From an uncultured Eubacterium sp. (GTDB lineage Bacteria > Bacillota > Clostridia > Lachnospirales > Lachnospiraceae), in assembly GCA_947088865.1 (NCBI GenBank), contig CAMUHY010000003.1, positions 231,378 to 295,377 of the forward strand: a stretch of DNA of 64,000 nt, written 5' to 3'. The position numbers were made by a program, and so were the translations under genes. Below are positions 25,347 to 33,587 of the stretch, piece after piece. Positions within the stretch are counted from its first letter, which is position 1; each line of letters opens with the position of its first letter. Under the pieces are notes generated by a model. The model ran no database searches. It was given only the letters and a program-made list of their open reading frames with translations, and had not been told where the DNA came from.

Positions 25347-25349
25347 TTT
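25328..25349. other. attR of the integrative element
   Basis: CTACGATTCC-T-AGTTTCATTTT, identical to attL except for the central base. That base is a synonymous change in codon 3 of ychF (CTC versus CTA). Confidence 0.85.
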
Positions 25350-25671
25350 TTATAGGATAGTGTCTCTTTAATAACACATTTTTCCATTTTGTTGTTTATT
25401 TTTCGTTAAAATCATATTCCTAAAACATTCCAATCAACCATTTTTTCGATAAACCATCTTCAACAATTGTACTTCTAATTTCTTTACTTCTATATCTTTT
25501 TAATGTAAAAATATATAGAAATATTTTTTATATTGTGATATAATTATTTTATAAAATAAAGTTCGTATTACAACATGTTATATTTTCCGACAAAAGATAT
25601 AAAATAAGTTACTGCTAAAGAACGTGTATGAAATACTCTATTGTCATAAATAAATCAAAGGAAATATGCCT
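25350..25671. other. Intergenic region right of attR: displaced ychF upstream region and leader of the cassette
   Basis: About 320 bp of AT-rich DNA. It should hold the original leftward promoter of ychF, which now faces the element's right-end operon. On the plus strand TATAAT at 25539-25544 is a candidate -10 for the cassette, but no convincing -35 precedes it. No gene seen. Confidence 0.4.
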
Positions 25672-28600
25672 ATGGAAAAAACAAATGCTAATCATAGCCA
25701 AGAAAATCAATTATTTTCTCAAAGAACCACCCTTTCACCTAATGAATCAACTTTATTACCGCAAACTAGTTTTTCTCTTTCTGCAACAGGTATCATGTTT
25801 GGTATCCCTTTAGAGATTTCCATTGTACATAACCATTCTTGCAGTATCTTATCAGGGAAATTTTCTTTTTCGGAAGATTATCTTATTAAGCTGCTCAACG
25901 GCATTTATCAAAATTTTGGAGATGCGTTTTGTAAAGTTCCTTTTTATCAGTACATAAAAAATTTAGCGGGTGACGTCGCACTTGCTTGGCAAAGCAATGG
26001 ACTATTTGCCGCAGCATATTGTAATGATGTTCTTTCTTTCGGAGTTATGCACGAAAAGAAAGGAACTGTTCTTATTGTATCCTCTGAAAATGATACGCTC
26101 TGTTGTACCAAAGAAAATGATGATTTTGCAAATTTTCTTCAACTGCTAAAAGAAACGGCAGGCGCTTTTAATTTACGTTTTGCCTTCAAAAATGGAGACC
26201 TTGCTTTATCACAGGGAAATACTTTGTTGCAAAAGCTTGAAAAGATTGCTTTTGACAAAGAAAGCCCTTCTGTTTTTCTATCCGACAATACTGCTCTAAA
26301 AGATATCTCTGTACTTGTTCTTGCAAGCGCTAATTTATCTGACAGCAATATGGGATTTTTAAATGTTTTATCAAAAATTCTTCCAGAAGGAACGACCATA
26401 TCTCTCAGCGCTGGTTTTGGAAAAACCTTTTTTATTCTTTTACACATGGACTCTTCGCACGCCAAAATAGACAAGGACAAGCTGGATATAAGAGAACTGG
26501 ACTGTTCATTTATATATTCAACTTCTATTACACTTTCTTTAAAAGGAACCCTTGCTTTTTATATTGATGGACATGAACATTTATTTATCATTTCTTCTCT
26601 AGCAAGTGCAAATGAATTTTCACTTGCCGCAAGCTACTCAAGTACAATCAATCCCTTGACAATCGGCAGCTTTTTTAAATTATTTGAGTTGGGCATAAGC
26701 TTTGGTTACAGTAATGGTGGTCTTATCTTTGGCGGCTGGGGCAGTGTAACACTTGGAAACCTTGATTTATTTGCTTTACTGTTTATGAAATGTACAGGCA
26801 ATGTCCTTTCCTTAACAGCACTTGGCTTGGCTATCAATCAAATGAGTTTTACGCAACTGTTAAGTGCTTTTAACATCACACTGCCTGGCGGCAAGGACTT
26901 TGAAATTTTTTCTATTGAACCTTTGCCTATTAAAGCCAAAATTATGGATATCACGCCATTAAAAAATATAAAGAATACAAAAAATAATACGGATATTTAT
27001 AAAAATGTTGAATTAATAAATACCAATTCCTTTATAGAAAATACAGATACATACAACGATATTGACAAGGATACCTTGAAAAAAATTGCCAATGCCTTCT
27101 GTGCCGCCTGTGATGGTTCTTGTGGGGGACGCACGGCTTCTGCGGTTACTTTTGACAAAATCCTTGTTCGTAAAACTAAGCAGGGTTGGATGCTTACCGA
27201 CCAAAATAATATACGACACTACACCATCAGTTCAAAAGGGGAGATTGCACTGGCTCCACAGCTTTATTATTGTACCCAAAACAGTATTGCCGCTGGAAAT
27301 TACACACTTTATAAAGGCTTGTTTGTATGTGCTTCTCTTGTTCTTTTAGGCGTTAAAATTAATCTGTTTTTAGAAGTTAATAAAGACGGCGGTATGGAAA
27401 CGCTCGTTAATATATCCCCTATTAACTTAGGATGGCTTGTATTAGACAGGGCAGTAAAACAACAATCCATGCGCAGTATGGAAACATTGGAAAATAAAGA
27501 CAATAATTTGCTTGACCAATATTTATATGATGGAAGCGGTCCGACACTCTATCTTTGCCTGAAAAAAAATGACTATGTTTTATATTTAAACGCTTCCTTA
27601 AAGCTCTTAAATATCTGTGAAATAAGCGCTTTTTTAAGCTATGAATCGGGTAAATTTTATCTTGATGCATCGATTGCGTTTTTCACTTTAAAAGCGCATC
27701 TTACACTCATTGCCAATTATTCAGATTTTAACAGCGGACAATTTTATTTTTCCATCTCGGTTGATTTATCCTTCTTTCAAAATATCGCCAATAAAGTAGT
27801 AGATATGGTAAAAGCATTTGTTGCTAAAACACAGCAGAAACTTACAACAGCACAACAGCAGCTTGATTACGCACAACAAAAAGTTCTAGGTCTTCAATCT
27901 CAAATTGCCAATGTTGACCGCCAGATAGCAAGATACAATCAAGAACTTCATAATCTTCGCTGGTGGCAATTTTACAAAGCGCCTTATTTATTAATCGTAA
28001 TAGGCGGACTGGAGTTAGAAAAAGCGGGAATTTATATTGCAATAGGCGCCGCCTATGCTGCTCTTGAAATTGCAAAGCAAGTATTAGAGCTTGTCAAACA
28101 AGCCACAGGAGCAATTGGCTGGCTTATTCAACAGCTTGTAAAATCCATCAGCTCTATATTTTATTTAAAAAGCATTTCTCTTACCATTAATGCCCAACAA
28201 GCCAAAAAAATGCAAATCGATATGGCAGCCTGCTTTACTTTATTTGGAAAAGACTACAACGCCAACTCACAGATATCACTTAGCGGCAATGTAAAAAATG
28301 AACTTCATAACAGTGCTTCTGATAAAATTACAACCAAAGCACAGAATGAAATGGATAAAATGAAAAACGACCATTTAATTTTGCAAAATGCGCAATGTTC
28401 AATTAAAGACTTTTTAATGGAAAGCGACTTTCCTTACAGCGATTGTGAAGGCTATACGAAATGTTTAAAAGATGGTCTTGATTTTTCTGATAAATCAGCT
28501 ATAACTGCCGGCTACTTAGAAACCATGTACCAAAATGATTTTGACGCTAAAGATCCTTTATCTGAACGACATGACGGGCAGATGTACCGCAAATTACATC

Positions 28601-29199
28601 AAGTAAAATCTCAATGGCAGGGATTGTTTTCTTTGGTACAGGAATTAGATTGTTCTGAATTAATACAAGAAGCCAAAAAGCAACTTATAGAGCAAAATAT
28701 ACAGCTTACTCAACAGGAACTTCGCTCTTTTGATGAGATTGACAAAAAATGGCAGTCTTTGCAAGGACTTCAAAGCGCTATCAATGAAGAATCAGACAGA
28801 ATTTCACAAATTGACAGTCGATTTGTGGACATAAAAGAACAAACCCAACAAGCACTTGTCCATCGTTTTAATATGGATTTTCCATATATTTCCGATGTTT
28901 CACCGCAAGAGTGTGCCGACCAATATTATGCTCATTTATTTACTTTTTTTGCTTCCAGCAGCAATGATACTTACAGCAAAAAATATGATACGATACTGCC
29001 CAATGCACTGCCATTTTTTATGGACGACAGTGAAAATTACTTTGTAAATCCTGCCAATGAACCTATTATTGACAAGTTATTTGCTGAAGTTTGTTCCAAC
29101 TCTTCCGAGATTGAGATGCAAAAACTTAAAAATGCAGCGTTACAGGATATGGAAGCTAAGAAATCATTAAAAAATTATCATACTCGTATTGAAATTTAA
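25672..29199 (+). CDS. Very large unrecognised protein with beta-rich half and helical/hydrophobic half
   Basis: 1175 aa; I do not recognise the family. Residues ~30-700 alternate short amphipathic beta strands (SFSLSATGIMFGIPLEISIV; GISFGYSNGGLIFGGWGSVT; KGTLAFYIDGHEHLFIISSL), suggesting repeated barrel- or groove-like modules. A Cys cluster CAACDGSC lies near residue 477. Residues ~720-765 form a Gln-rich coiled coil (TQQKLTTAQQQLDYAQQKVL), ~770-830 are strongly hydrophobic (LIVIGGLELEKAGIYIAIGA; AIGWLIQQLVKSISSIFYLK), and the remainder is helical with many Gln/Lys/Glu. No signal peptide. ATG at 25672 fits AAAGGA at 9 bases; an ATG two codons earlier is too close. First gene of a rightward three-gene unit next to attR. 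A pore-forming, lipid-binding or scaffold role can be imagined but not supported. Confidence 0.85.
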   Translation: MEKTNANHSQENQLFSQRTTLSPNESTLLPQTSFSLSATGIMFGIPLEISIVHNHSCSILSGKFSFSEDYLIKLLNGIYQNFGDAFCKVPFYQYIKNLAGDVALAWQSNGLFAAAYCNDVLSFGVMHEKKGTVLIVSSENDTLCCTKENDDFANFLQLLKETAGAFNLRFAFKNGDLALSQGNTLLQKLEKIAFDKESPSVFLSDNTALKDISVLVLASANLSDSNMGFLNVLSKILPEGTTISLSAGFGKTFFILLHMDSSHAKIDKDKLDIRELDCSFIYSTSITLSLKGTLAFYIDGHEHLFIISSLASANEFSLAASYSSTINPLTIGSFFKLFELGISFGYSNGGLIFGGWGSVTLGNLDLFALLFMKCTGNVLSLTALGLAINQMSFTQLLSAFNITLPGGKDFEIFSIEPLPIKAKIMDITPLKNIKNTKNNTDIYKNVELINTNSFIENTDTYNDIDKDTLKKIANAFCAACDGSCGGRTASAVTFDKILVRKTKQGWMLTDQNNIRHYTISSKGEIALAPQLYYCTQNSIAAGNYTLYKGLFVCASLVLLGVKINLFLEVNKDGGMETLVNISPINLGWLVLDRAVKQQSMRSMETLENKDNNLLDQYLYDGSGPTLYLCLKKNDYVLYLNASLKLLNICEISAFLSYESGKFYLDASIAFFTLKAHLTLIANYSDFNSGQFYFSISVDLSFFQNIANKVVDMVKAFVAKTQQKLTTAQQQLDYAQQKVLGLQSQIANVDRQIARYNQELHNLRWWQFYKAPYLLIVIGGLELEKAGIYIAIGAAYAALEIAKQVLELVKQATGAIGWLIQQLVKSISSIFYLKSISLTINAQQAKKMQIDMAACFTLFGKDYNANSQISLSGNVKNELHNSASDKITTKAQNEMDKMKNDHLILQNAQCSIKDFLMESDFPYSDCEGYTKCLKDGLDFSDKSAITAGYLETMYQNDFDAKDPLSERHDGQMYRKLHQVKSQWQGLFSLVQELDCSELIQEAKKQLIEQNIQLTQQELRSFDEIDKKWQSLQGLQSAINEESDRISQIDSRFVDIKEQTQQALVHRFNMDFPYISDVSPQECADQYYAHLFTFFASSSNDTYSKKYDTILPNALPFFMDDSENYFVNPANEPIIDKLFAEVCSNSSEIEMQKLKNAALQDMEAKKSLKNYHTRIEI

Positions 29200-29227
29200 A
29201 TTATTAATTTATCAGGAGGAAATTATA

Positions 29228-29800
29228 ATGAACGAAACAAAAAAAGAACCATGTGTTATTGACACTGCTGCTCCATTAACAACTATGGATAACGATTTAA
29301 ACGCCATTACTTCCACACATATTAATGTGGGCGTAAATTTTGCTCTGCTCAATACCTATTTAATGGCTGTGCTGGAAAAAGATGAAAATGGTGTTGAACT
29401 TTTGGTAAAACCACAAGTTCAATATAAGTCACAGCCTTTTACACTTACTGAATTAATAGATGGTATTAATGAACTGTTTAAAGGCTTAACGGGCGGCAGT
29501 GAGTTTAACTTATCCGCAGAAACGATTTTCAATCAAATCAAACAGTTTTTAAAAGGAAGCGGTTTAGATACAATGACCATTGCTATCCGACAAGTGTTTC
29601 TGCATTTAAAAAAACCAGCTAAAGGCAAACTTCAATTTGAATATGCCTTTAGTATCAGCATTACCATGTCTGAAGATATTGACCTTACAGATTTTACACT
29701 GGCTTCACTGCAATCGTTAAGTTTTGGTATTTGGAATACCGATAATAAACGAATTTTATCGAATATGGGATTGTTAAGCATCGCTGCACAGCTTGCATAA
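29228..29800 (+). CDS. Small companion protein of the 1175-aa protein, unrecognised
   Basis: 190 aa, soluble, no signal peptide. The start at 29228 has GGAGG 8 bases upstream; the upstream gene ends 28 bp before, so the two are translationally close. The pattern beta strand (NVGVNFALLNTYLMAVLEKD), strand (LLVKPQVQYKSQPFTL), helix (TELIDGINELFKGLTGG), helix (AETIFNQIKQFLKG), strand (TMTIAIRQVFLHL), strand (KGKLQFEYAFSISITMS) parallels the start of the large protein (strand ... FSFSEDYLIKLLNGIYQNFG ... YQYIKNL ... ). It may therefore be a stand-alone copy of one module of the large protein, such as a subunit or cap. Inference from pattern only. Confidence 0.8.
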   Translation: MNETKKEPCVIDTAAPLTTMDNDLNAITSTHINVGVNFALLNTYLMAVLEKDENGVELLVKPQVQYKSQPFTLTELIDGINELFKGLTGGSEFNLSAETIFNQIKQFLKGSGLDTMTIAIRQVFLHLKKPAKGKLQFEYAFSISITMSEDIDLTDFTLASLQSLSFGIWNTDNKRILSNMGLLSIAAQLA

Positions 29801-29828
29801 AAACTATTTATTATAAAAAATATATACT

Positions 29829-29944
29829 TATCAAGGAAGTCCCTCACTTCAATGCTGCAAAGGCATAAATGGAGGGACTTGCGTTACGATAGTAGCTAGA
29901 TGGTTTAAGCAAGCAGTGTAGCGAATTACGAATATTTGCTTAAC
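29829..29944 (-). repeat. Dispersed repeat, long copy (R3)
   Basis: About 116 bp, minus orientation, matching the copy at 52817-52929 over its full length. It contains a strong hairpin, AAGTCCCTC paired with GAGGGACTT, around ACTTCAATGCTGCAAAGGCA. It sits between the second and third cassette genes and could attenuate transcription into the third. Confidence 0.8.
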
Positions 29945-29973
29945 TAAAATTTAAGAAAGGAGTCATTCTATTT

Positions 29974-31827
29974 ATGGAATATTATCAACTGATAGAATAC
30001 TTAAAAAACAATCATTATTGGGAATTTTTGCAAGGTTATATTTTTGACCTTATAGAAATAGCAAAGGATATCGAAATAGATGAAGATTCTTCTATATTTA
30101 CAAGCCCTCAAGGATGTGTCTACCTTTCTTCAGATGAATTAACAGAATATTGGTCACAATTTTTTATTGATTTCGTTGATAGTTTAGAAACTGTTGATTT
30201 TGAGTTTAATGAAGATGATTTAAGATGCATTATGTTCCAAATGCTAGAACAAGAATGTAGTAGACTTATATCCTGTGATTCTAAATGTTATTCTAAATCA
30301 ATTTTTTATCCAATAGGTCAGGGACTTATGAATGTTTCTTTCATTACCAATTGTACTCTTTCTGCTGATTTTTCTATTGAAGATGGAAGCGCTACACTTG
30401 AAAAAGAAGACTTTTTTTCTGTTCATGTATATGATTGTGGAAGCGGAAAAACAAGTGATATTCCTGCTTCCAAACAAAATGTTTTAGATGATTTTTTCCT
30501 TACACTGAAAAAATACTCAAAAGATATGTGTATAGACTATCTTTATATATCCCATTTTGATTCAGATCACGTTAATGGTATTGGAAATTTATTAAAAAAC
30601 TGTACCTGTAAAAATATTGTGATTGCTTATACACCATTCCCTGCTATTGTTTCTGACATTTATACCATGATTTCTGAGACAGAGGAAAATAATGAAACAT
30701 TAAAGGAAGAAATGCGCTATCAATCAATTTTTCCTATTGAATCATTACTTGAGATGGTTAGCAGCCAAAATAATGATGTTAATATTATTCTGCTAAATAA
30801 TCATACGAATTTACAAGAAAATATTATTTTTGAAAATTTTTCTTCAGAAGCCGCTGCTTCTATTGGTTCATTAAGCCATAAACTAATGATAGACTCTCAA
30901 AATTCTTATCATATAGTAAATAATTCCAATACCATTTATATATATTATACCTATCCAAAAATAAATAATAGTGATTTTGTAAGTAATATTTACATTGAAG
31001 ATTATGATTGGAACTATCTAATTTCCTATTATGTTCCTCCTAATAATACAATTGAAGAAATAAGTGAAGATTTTATTAATCTCTTACATAACACATGGCA
31101 GGATATTCCCTTATATTATAAAGATGGACGTTGGAAAATTGCGGTATTAAAGCATTTGCGTAACGCACAAGACCGAAAAATTTTTAAACAAATATACAAA
31201 AAATTTTGTTCTGATATTAATACACTTTCTCTGTGTCTTTCTATTGCTCCCAAAGAAACAATAAAATTAGATACTGAAGAACTATCCGCTCAAAATTATC
31301 TTAATGATGAACTTGGTATATATGAAAATACGATTTATCAATCAGGCACATTACTATTGACAGGAGATGCTGTTTTAGATGAAAATTTCAGTGGAGAAAT
31401 CACTTATTATGACTCTATAATAAACGCATTAAACGCAAATAATTTTCCGCCCATTCAAACGATATTGCTGCCTCATCATGGCTCTGATAAAAATATTAAT
31501 AATGAAACTTTTAATGCCCTCTCTCAGACGGCAAAACAGTGGGTGGTCAGTTATGGAAAGAATAATTCATATGTTCACCCTTGCGCTCCCCCATGTACTT
31601 GGATTGGAACACATATTTGCGTACAGTGTAATATTCATCCAAAGAAAAATACTTTTCCAGAGGAAGCATCTGAGGAAATTAAAGATATTATCATTCCAAA
31701 ACCTGATACCGCAGCAGAAGACATTATTGAACCTATAAACGATATAACCTTATACCATTGCCATGATTCTTCTAAAGTTACCGTTTTTATTTATTATAAA
31801 CCATATCAGAAAACATTTTTTGACTAA
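29974..31827 (+). CDS. Soluble ComEC-like metallo-beta-lactamase-fold hydrolase
   Basis: 617 aa, no membrane segments or signal peptide. N-terminal ~105 residues are a helical acidic domain with no family I know. The MBL core is ComEC/Rec2-like: YPIGQGLMNVSF (residues 111-122, the family's VGQG strand), VYDCGSG, then the metal motif SHFDSDHVNG near 192 (HxxxDH), LLLTGDA near 461, LLPHHGSDKN near 499 and a terminal SYVHP His near 533, followed by a Cys/His-containing insert (CAPPCTWIGTHICVQCNIH). All expected ligands are present, so it should be active, probably on nucleic acid or a phosphoester. A ~250-residue insertion separates the first and second motif groups. AGGAG lies 12 bases before the ATG. 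Possible effector of the cassette. Confidence 0.85.
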   Translation: MEYYQLIEYLKNNHYWEFLQGYIFDLIEIAKDIEIDEDSSIFTSPQGCVYLSSDELTEYWSQFFIDFVDSLETVDFEFNEDDLRCIMFQMLEQECSRLISCDSKCYSKSIFYPIGQGLMNVSFITNCTLSADFSIEDGSATLEKEDFFSVHVYDCGSGKTSDIPASKQNVLDDFFLTLKKYSKDMCIDYLYISHFDSDHVNGIGNLLKNCTCKNIVIAYTPFPAIVSDIYTMISETEENNETLKEEMRYQSIFPIESLLEMVSSQNNDVNIILLNNHTNLQENIIFENFSSEAAASIGSLSHKLMIDSQNSYHIVNNSNTIYIYYTYPKINNSDFVSNIYIEDYDWNYLISYYVPPNNTIEEISEDFINLLHNTWQDIPLYYKDGRWKIAVLKHLRNAQDRKIFKQIYKKFCSDINTLSLCLSIAPKETIKLDTEELSAQNYLNDELGIYENTIYQSGTLLLTGDAVLDENFSGEITYYDSIINALNANNFPPIQTILLPHHGSDKNINNETFNALSQTAKQWVVSYGKNNSYVHPCAPPCTWIGTHICVQCNIHPKKNTFPEEASEEIKDIIIPKPDTAAEDIIEPINDITLYHCHDSSKVTVFIYYKPYQKTFFD

Positions 31828-31900
31828 ACAACGAGGCTGTTACATTCATTTTATCTTTTATACGAGTGAATTTCCTTATGCGTTCCTGTGCATAAAAAAA

Positions 31901-31929
31901 GGCTGCAAAATTAAACATATTTTGTAGCC
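31901..31929. terminator. Bidirectional terminator between the cassette and rpe
   Basis: GGCTGCAAAAT paired with ATTTTGTAGCC, A-tract before and TTTTCTTTTC after on the plus strand. It serves both the rightward cassette and the leftward housekeeping operon. Confidence 0.85.
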
Positions 31930-31944
31930 GTTTTCTTTTCTTTC

Positions 31945-32616
31945 TTACTCTTCATTTACTGCACACATAATATCTTCAAACTGTTTTACATTAGAAGCGA
32001 CATCACCTTCAAAAATACCAGACCCCGTAACGATAACATTTGCTCCAGCATCTAACACCATCGCTAAATTTTCCAGATGAACACCCCCATCTACTTCAAT
32101 ATCATAATCAAGATTTTTTTCTTCCCTCAATTTTTTGACCAGTTTTAACTTTTCAATAGAAGAAGGTATCAATTTTTGCCCGCCAAATCCTGGATTAACA
32201 CTCATAACAAGCACCATCTCCACCATACTTAAATAAGGCTCAATGGCAGAGACTGGTGTATCTGGATTCAGAGAAATGCTAGGTTTTGCACCAAACTCTT
32301 TAATTTGATGAAGCGTACCAACAACATCAGAACAAGCTTCTACATGAACCGTAATAATATCTGCTCCTGCCTCAACAAAATCTTTAATATAACGTATTGG
32401 CTCATTTATCATAAGGTGTACGTCAAACACTTTTCCTGTCGATTTTCGGACAGACCGAATAACAGGCAACCCAAATGATATACTTGGAACAAATAATCCA
32501 TCCATAACATCAATATGGATATATTCTGCTCCTGCCTCGTCCACTGTGCGTATTTCTTCACCAAGCTTGTTAAAATCAGCAGACAGCAATGATGGTGATA
32601 ATATGTTTTTCTTCAT
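31945..32616 (-). CDS. rpe: Ribulose-phosphate 3-epimerase
   Basis: Pentose-phosphate pathway enzyme interconverting ribulose 5-phosphate and xylulose 5-phosphate; cytosolic TIM barrel, 223 aa. Visible active-site motifs: LSADF, HIDVMDGLFVPSISFG (metal-binding His and Asp), HLMI, MSVNPGFGGQ (phosphate loop) and EVDGGV with the catalytic Asp. Last gene of the long leftward operon, 64 bp after rsgA, as in many Firmicutes. Length and motifs are normal. Confidence 0.96.
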   Translation of the reverse strand: MKKNILSPSLLSADFNKLGEEIRTVDEAGAEYIHIDVMDGLFVPSISFGLPVIRSVRKSTGKVFDVHLMINEPIRYIKDFVEAGADIITVHVEACSDVVGTLHQIKEFGAKPSISLNPDTPVSAIEPYLSMVEMVLVMSVNPGFGGQKLIPSSIEKLKLVKKLREEKNLDYDIEVDGGVHLENLAMVLDAGANVIVTGSGIFEGDVASNVKQFEDIMCAVNEE

Positions 32617-32680
32617 CGCTTCTCCATTTCTTCATATCTTATTTATTATGTTAATAATTGTTGATATAATATTTATCATG

Positions 32681-33586
32681 TTAATATCTTTTTTGACTCA
32701 TCAATTCTTGATACAACGAAACATAAACATTATATCGTTCTTTTGATACAATCCCCTTATCTACGGCTTCCTTCACAGCACAATCCGGCTCATTGATATG
32801 AACGCAGCCATTATATTTGCAAGAGCCTTCATATTGTTCAAATTCAGAATAATAAAATCTCAACTGTTCTTTTTCTATTATAGGCAAATTAAATGAAGTA
32901 AAACCGGGTGTATCACATATATAAGTTGCTCCACTTACATTAAAAATTTCAGAATGTCTTGTTGTGTGACGTCCTCTGCCAATTTTACTAATATTTCCAA
33001 TTTCCATTACGTCTTTATGATAGAGTTTATTGGTTATGGTTGATTTTCCCACTCCAGAGGGTCCTGCTAAAATAGTTGTTTTATTCTCCAACAACTGTTT
33101 TAATTGCTCTAAGCCCTCATTTAAATTGACACTGGTAAAGACTACTTTACAGCCGCATTTTTCATATTGAAGTTTTATATGTTCTCTATCTTTATTATCA
33201 ACTAAATCGATTTTATTAAAACAAATAATAGTAGGAATTTCTTGATATTCCATCATTACAAGGAAACGGTCAAGAAGATTATAATTAGGCATTGGATTTG
33301 CAATAGCAAATATAATCAACGCTTGGTCGATATTTGCTGCCGCCGGTCTTATAAGCTCATTATTTCTTGGCAATATATCAATAATATTTCCAGTAAATTT
33401 CTCTTTATCCACAATTTCTACAACAACATTATCTCCAACAAGCGGTTTTATCTTTCTATTGCGAAACACTCCTTTTGCCTTACATTCGTATATATGACCA
33501 ATATCAACACATTCCTTCTTTTCGCAGGCTTCTACATAGACATAGTAAAAGCCTGCTATTCCTTTTATAATTTTGCCTTTTTCCAT
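32681..33586 (-). CDS. rsgA: Ribosome small subunit-dependent GTPase A
   Basis: Circularly permuted GTPase that checks 30S maturation. Order seen: OB-fold (residues 1-70), G4 FNKIDL near 122, G1 GPSGVGKST near 174, G3 DTPGF near 225, then a C-terminal zinc knuckle (CKYNGCVHINEPDC). 301 aa, normal. Begins 1 bp after the prkC stop, so its RBS is inside prkC; the prkC-rsgA-rpe order is standard in Firmicutes. Confidence 0.96.
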   Translation of the reverse strand: MEKGKIIKGIAGFYYVYVEACEKKECVDIGHIYECKAKGVFRNRKIKPLVGDNVVVEIVDKEKFTGNIIDILPRNNELIRPAAANIDQALIIFAIANPMPNYNLLDRFLVMMEYQEIPTIICFNKIDLVDNKDREHIKLQYEKCGCKVVFTSVNLNEGLEQLKQLLENKTTILAGPSGVGKSTITNKLYHKDVMEIGNISKIGRGRHTTRHSEIFNVSGATYICDTPGFTSFNLPIIEKEQLRFYYSEFEQYEGSCKYNGCVHINEPDCAVKEAVDKGIVSKERYNVYVSLYQELMSQKRY

Positions 33587-33587
33587 G

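Larger units (their letters stand above)
6304..25349. mobile_element. Integrative element with Tn916-like int/xis and a complete phage tail module but no head genes
   Basis: Boundaries are set by a direct repeat at 6304-6325 and 25328-25349 that agrees in 21 of 22 bases and covers the first codons of ychF. Contents from left: integrase, excisionase, replisome-type gene, divergent repressor switch, a small protein, then a leftward tail operon running from the right end (replication initiator-like, late-regulator-like, tail tube, chaperones, cargo pair 1, tape measure, cargo pair 2, distal tail, tail-associated protein, fibre). Terminase, portal, scaffold, capsid, head-tail connector, holin and lysin genes are absent. 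It could be a tailocin, a phage satellite that supplies tails, or a deleted prophage. Confidence 0.85.

Noticed and set aside
29974-31827. ComEC DNA-uptake channel
   Set aside because: No membrane segments and no competence domain; only the MBL part is similar.
25672-31827. Cassette as cargo of the integrative element
   Set aside because: It lies right of attR; the ychF-start repeat ends at 25349 and I found no third att copy near 31830.
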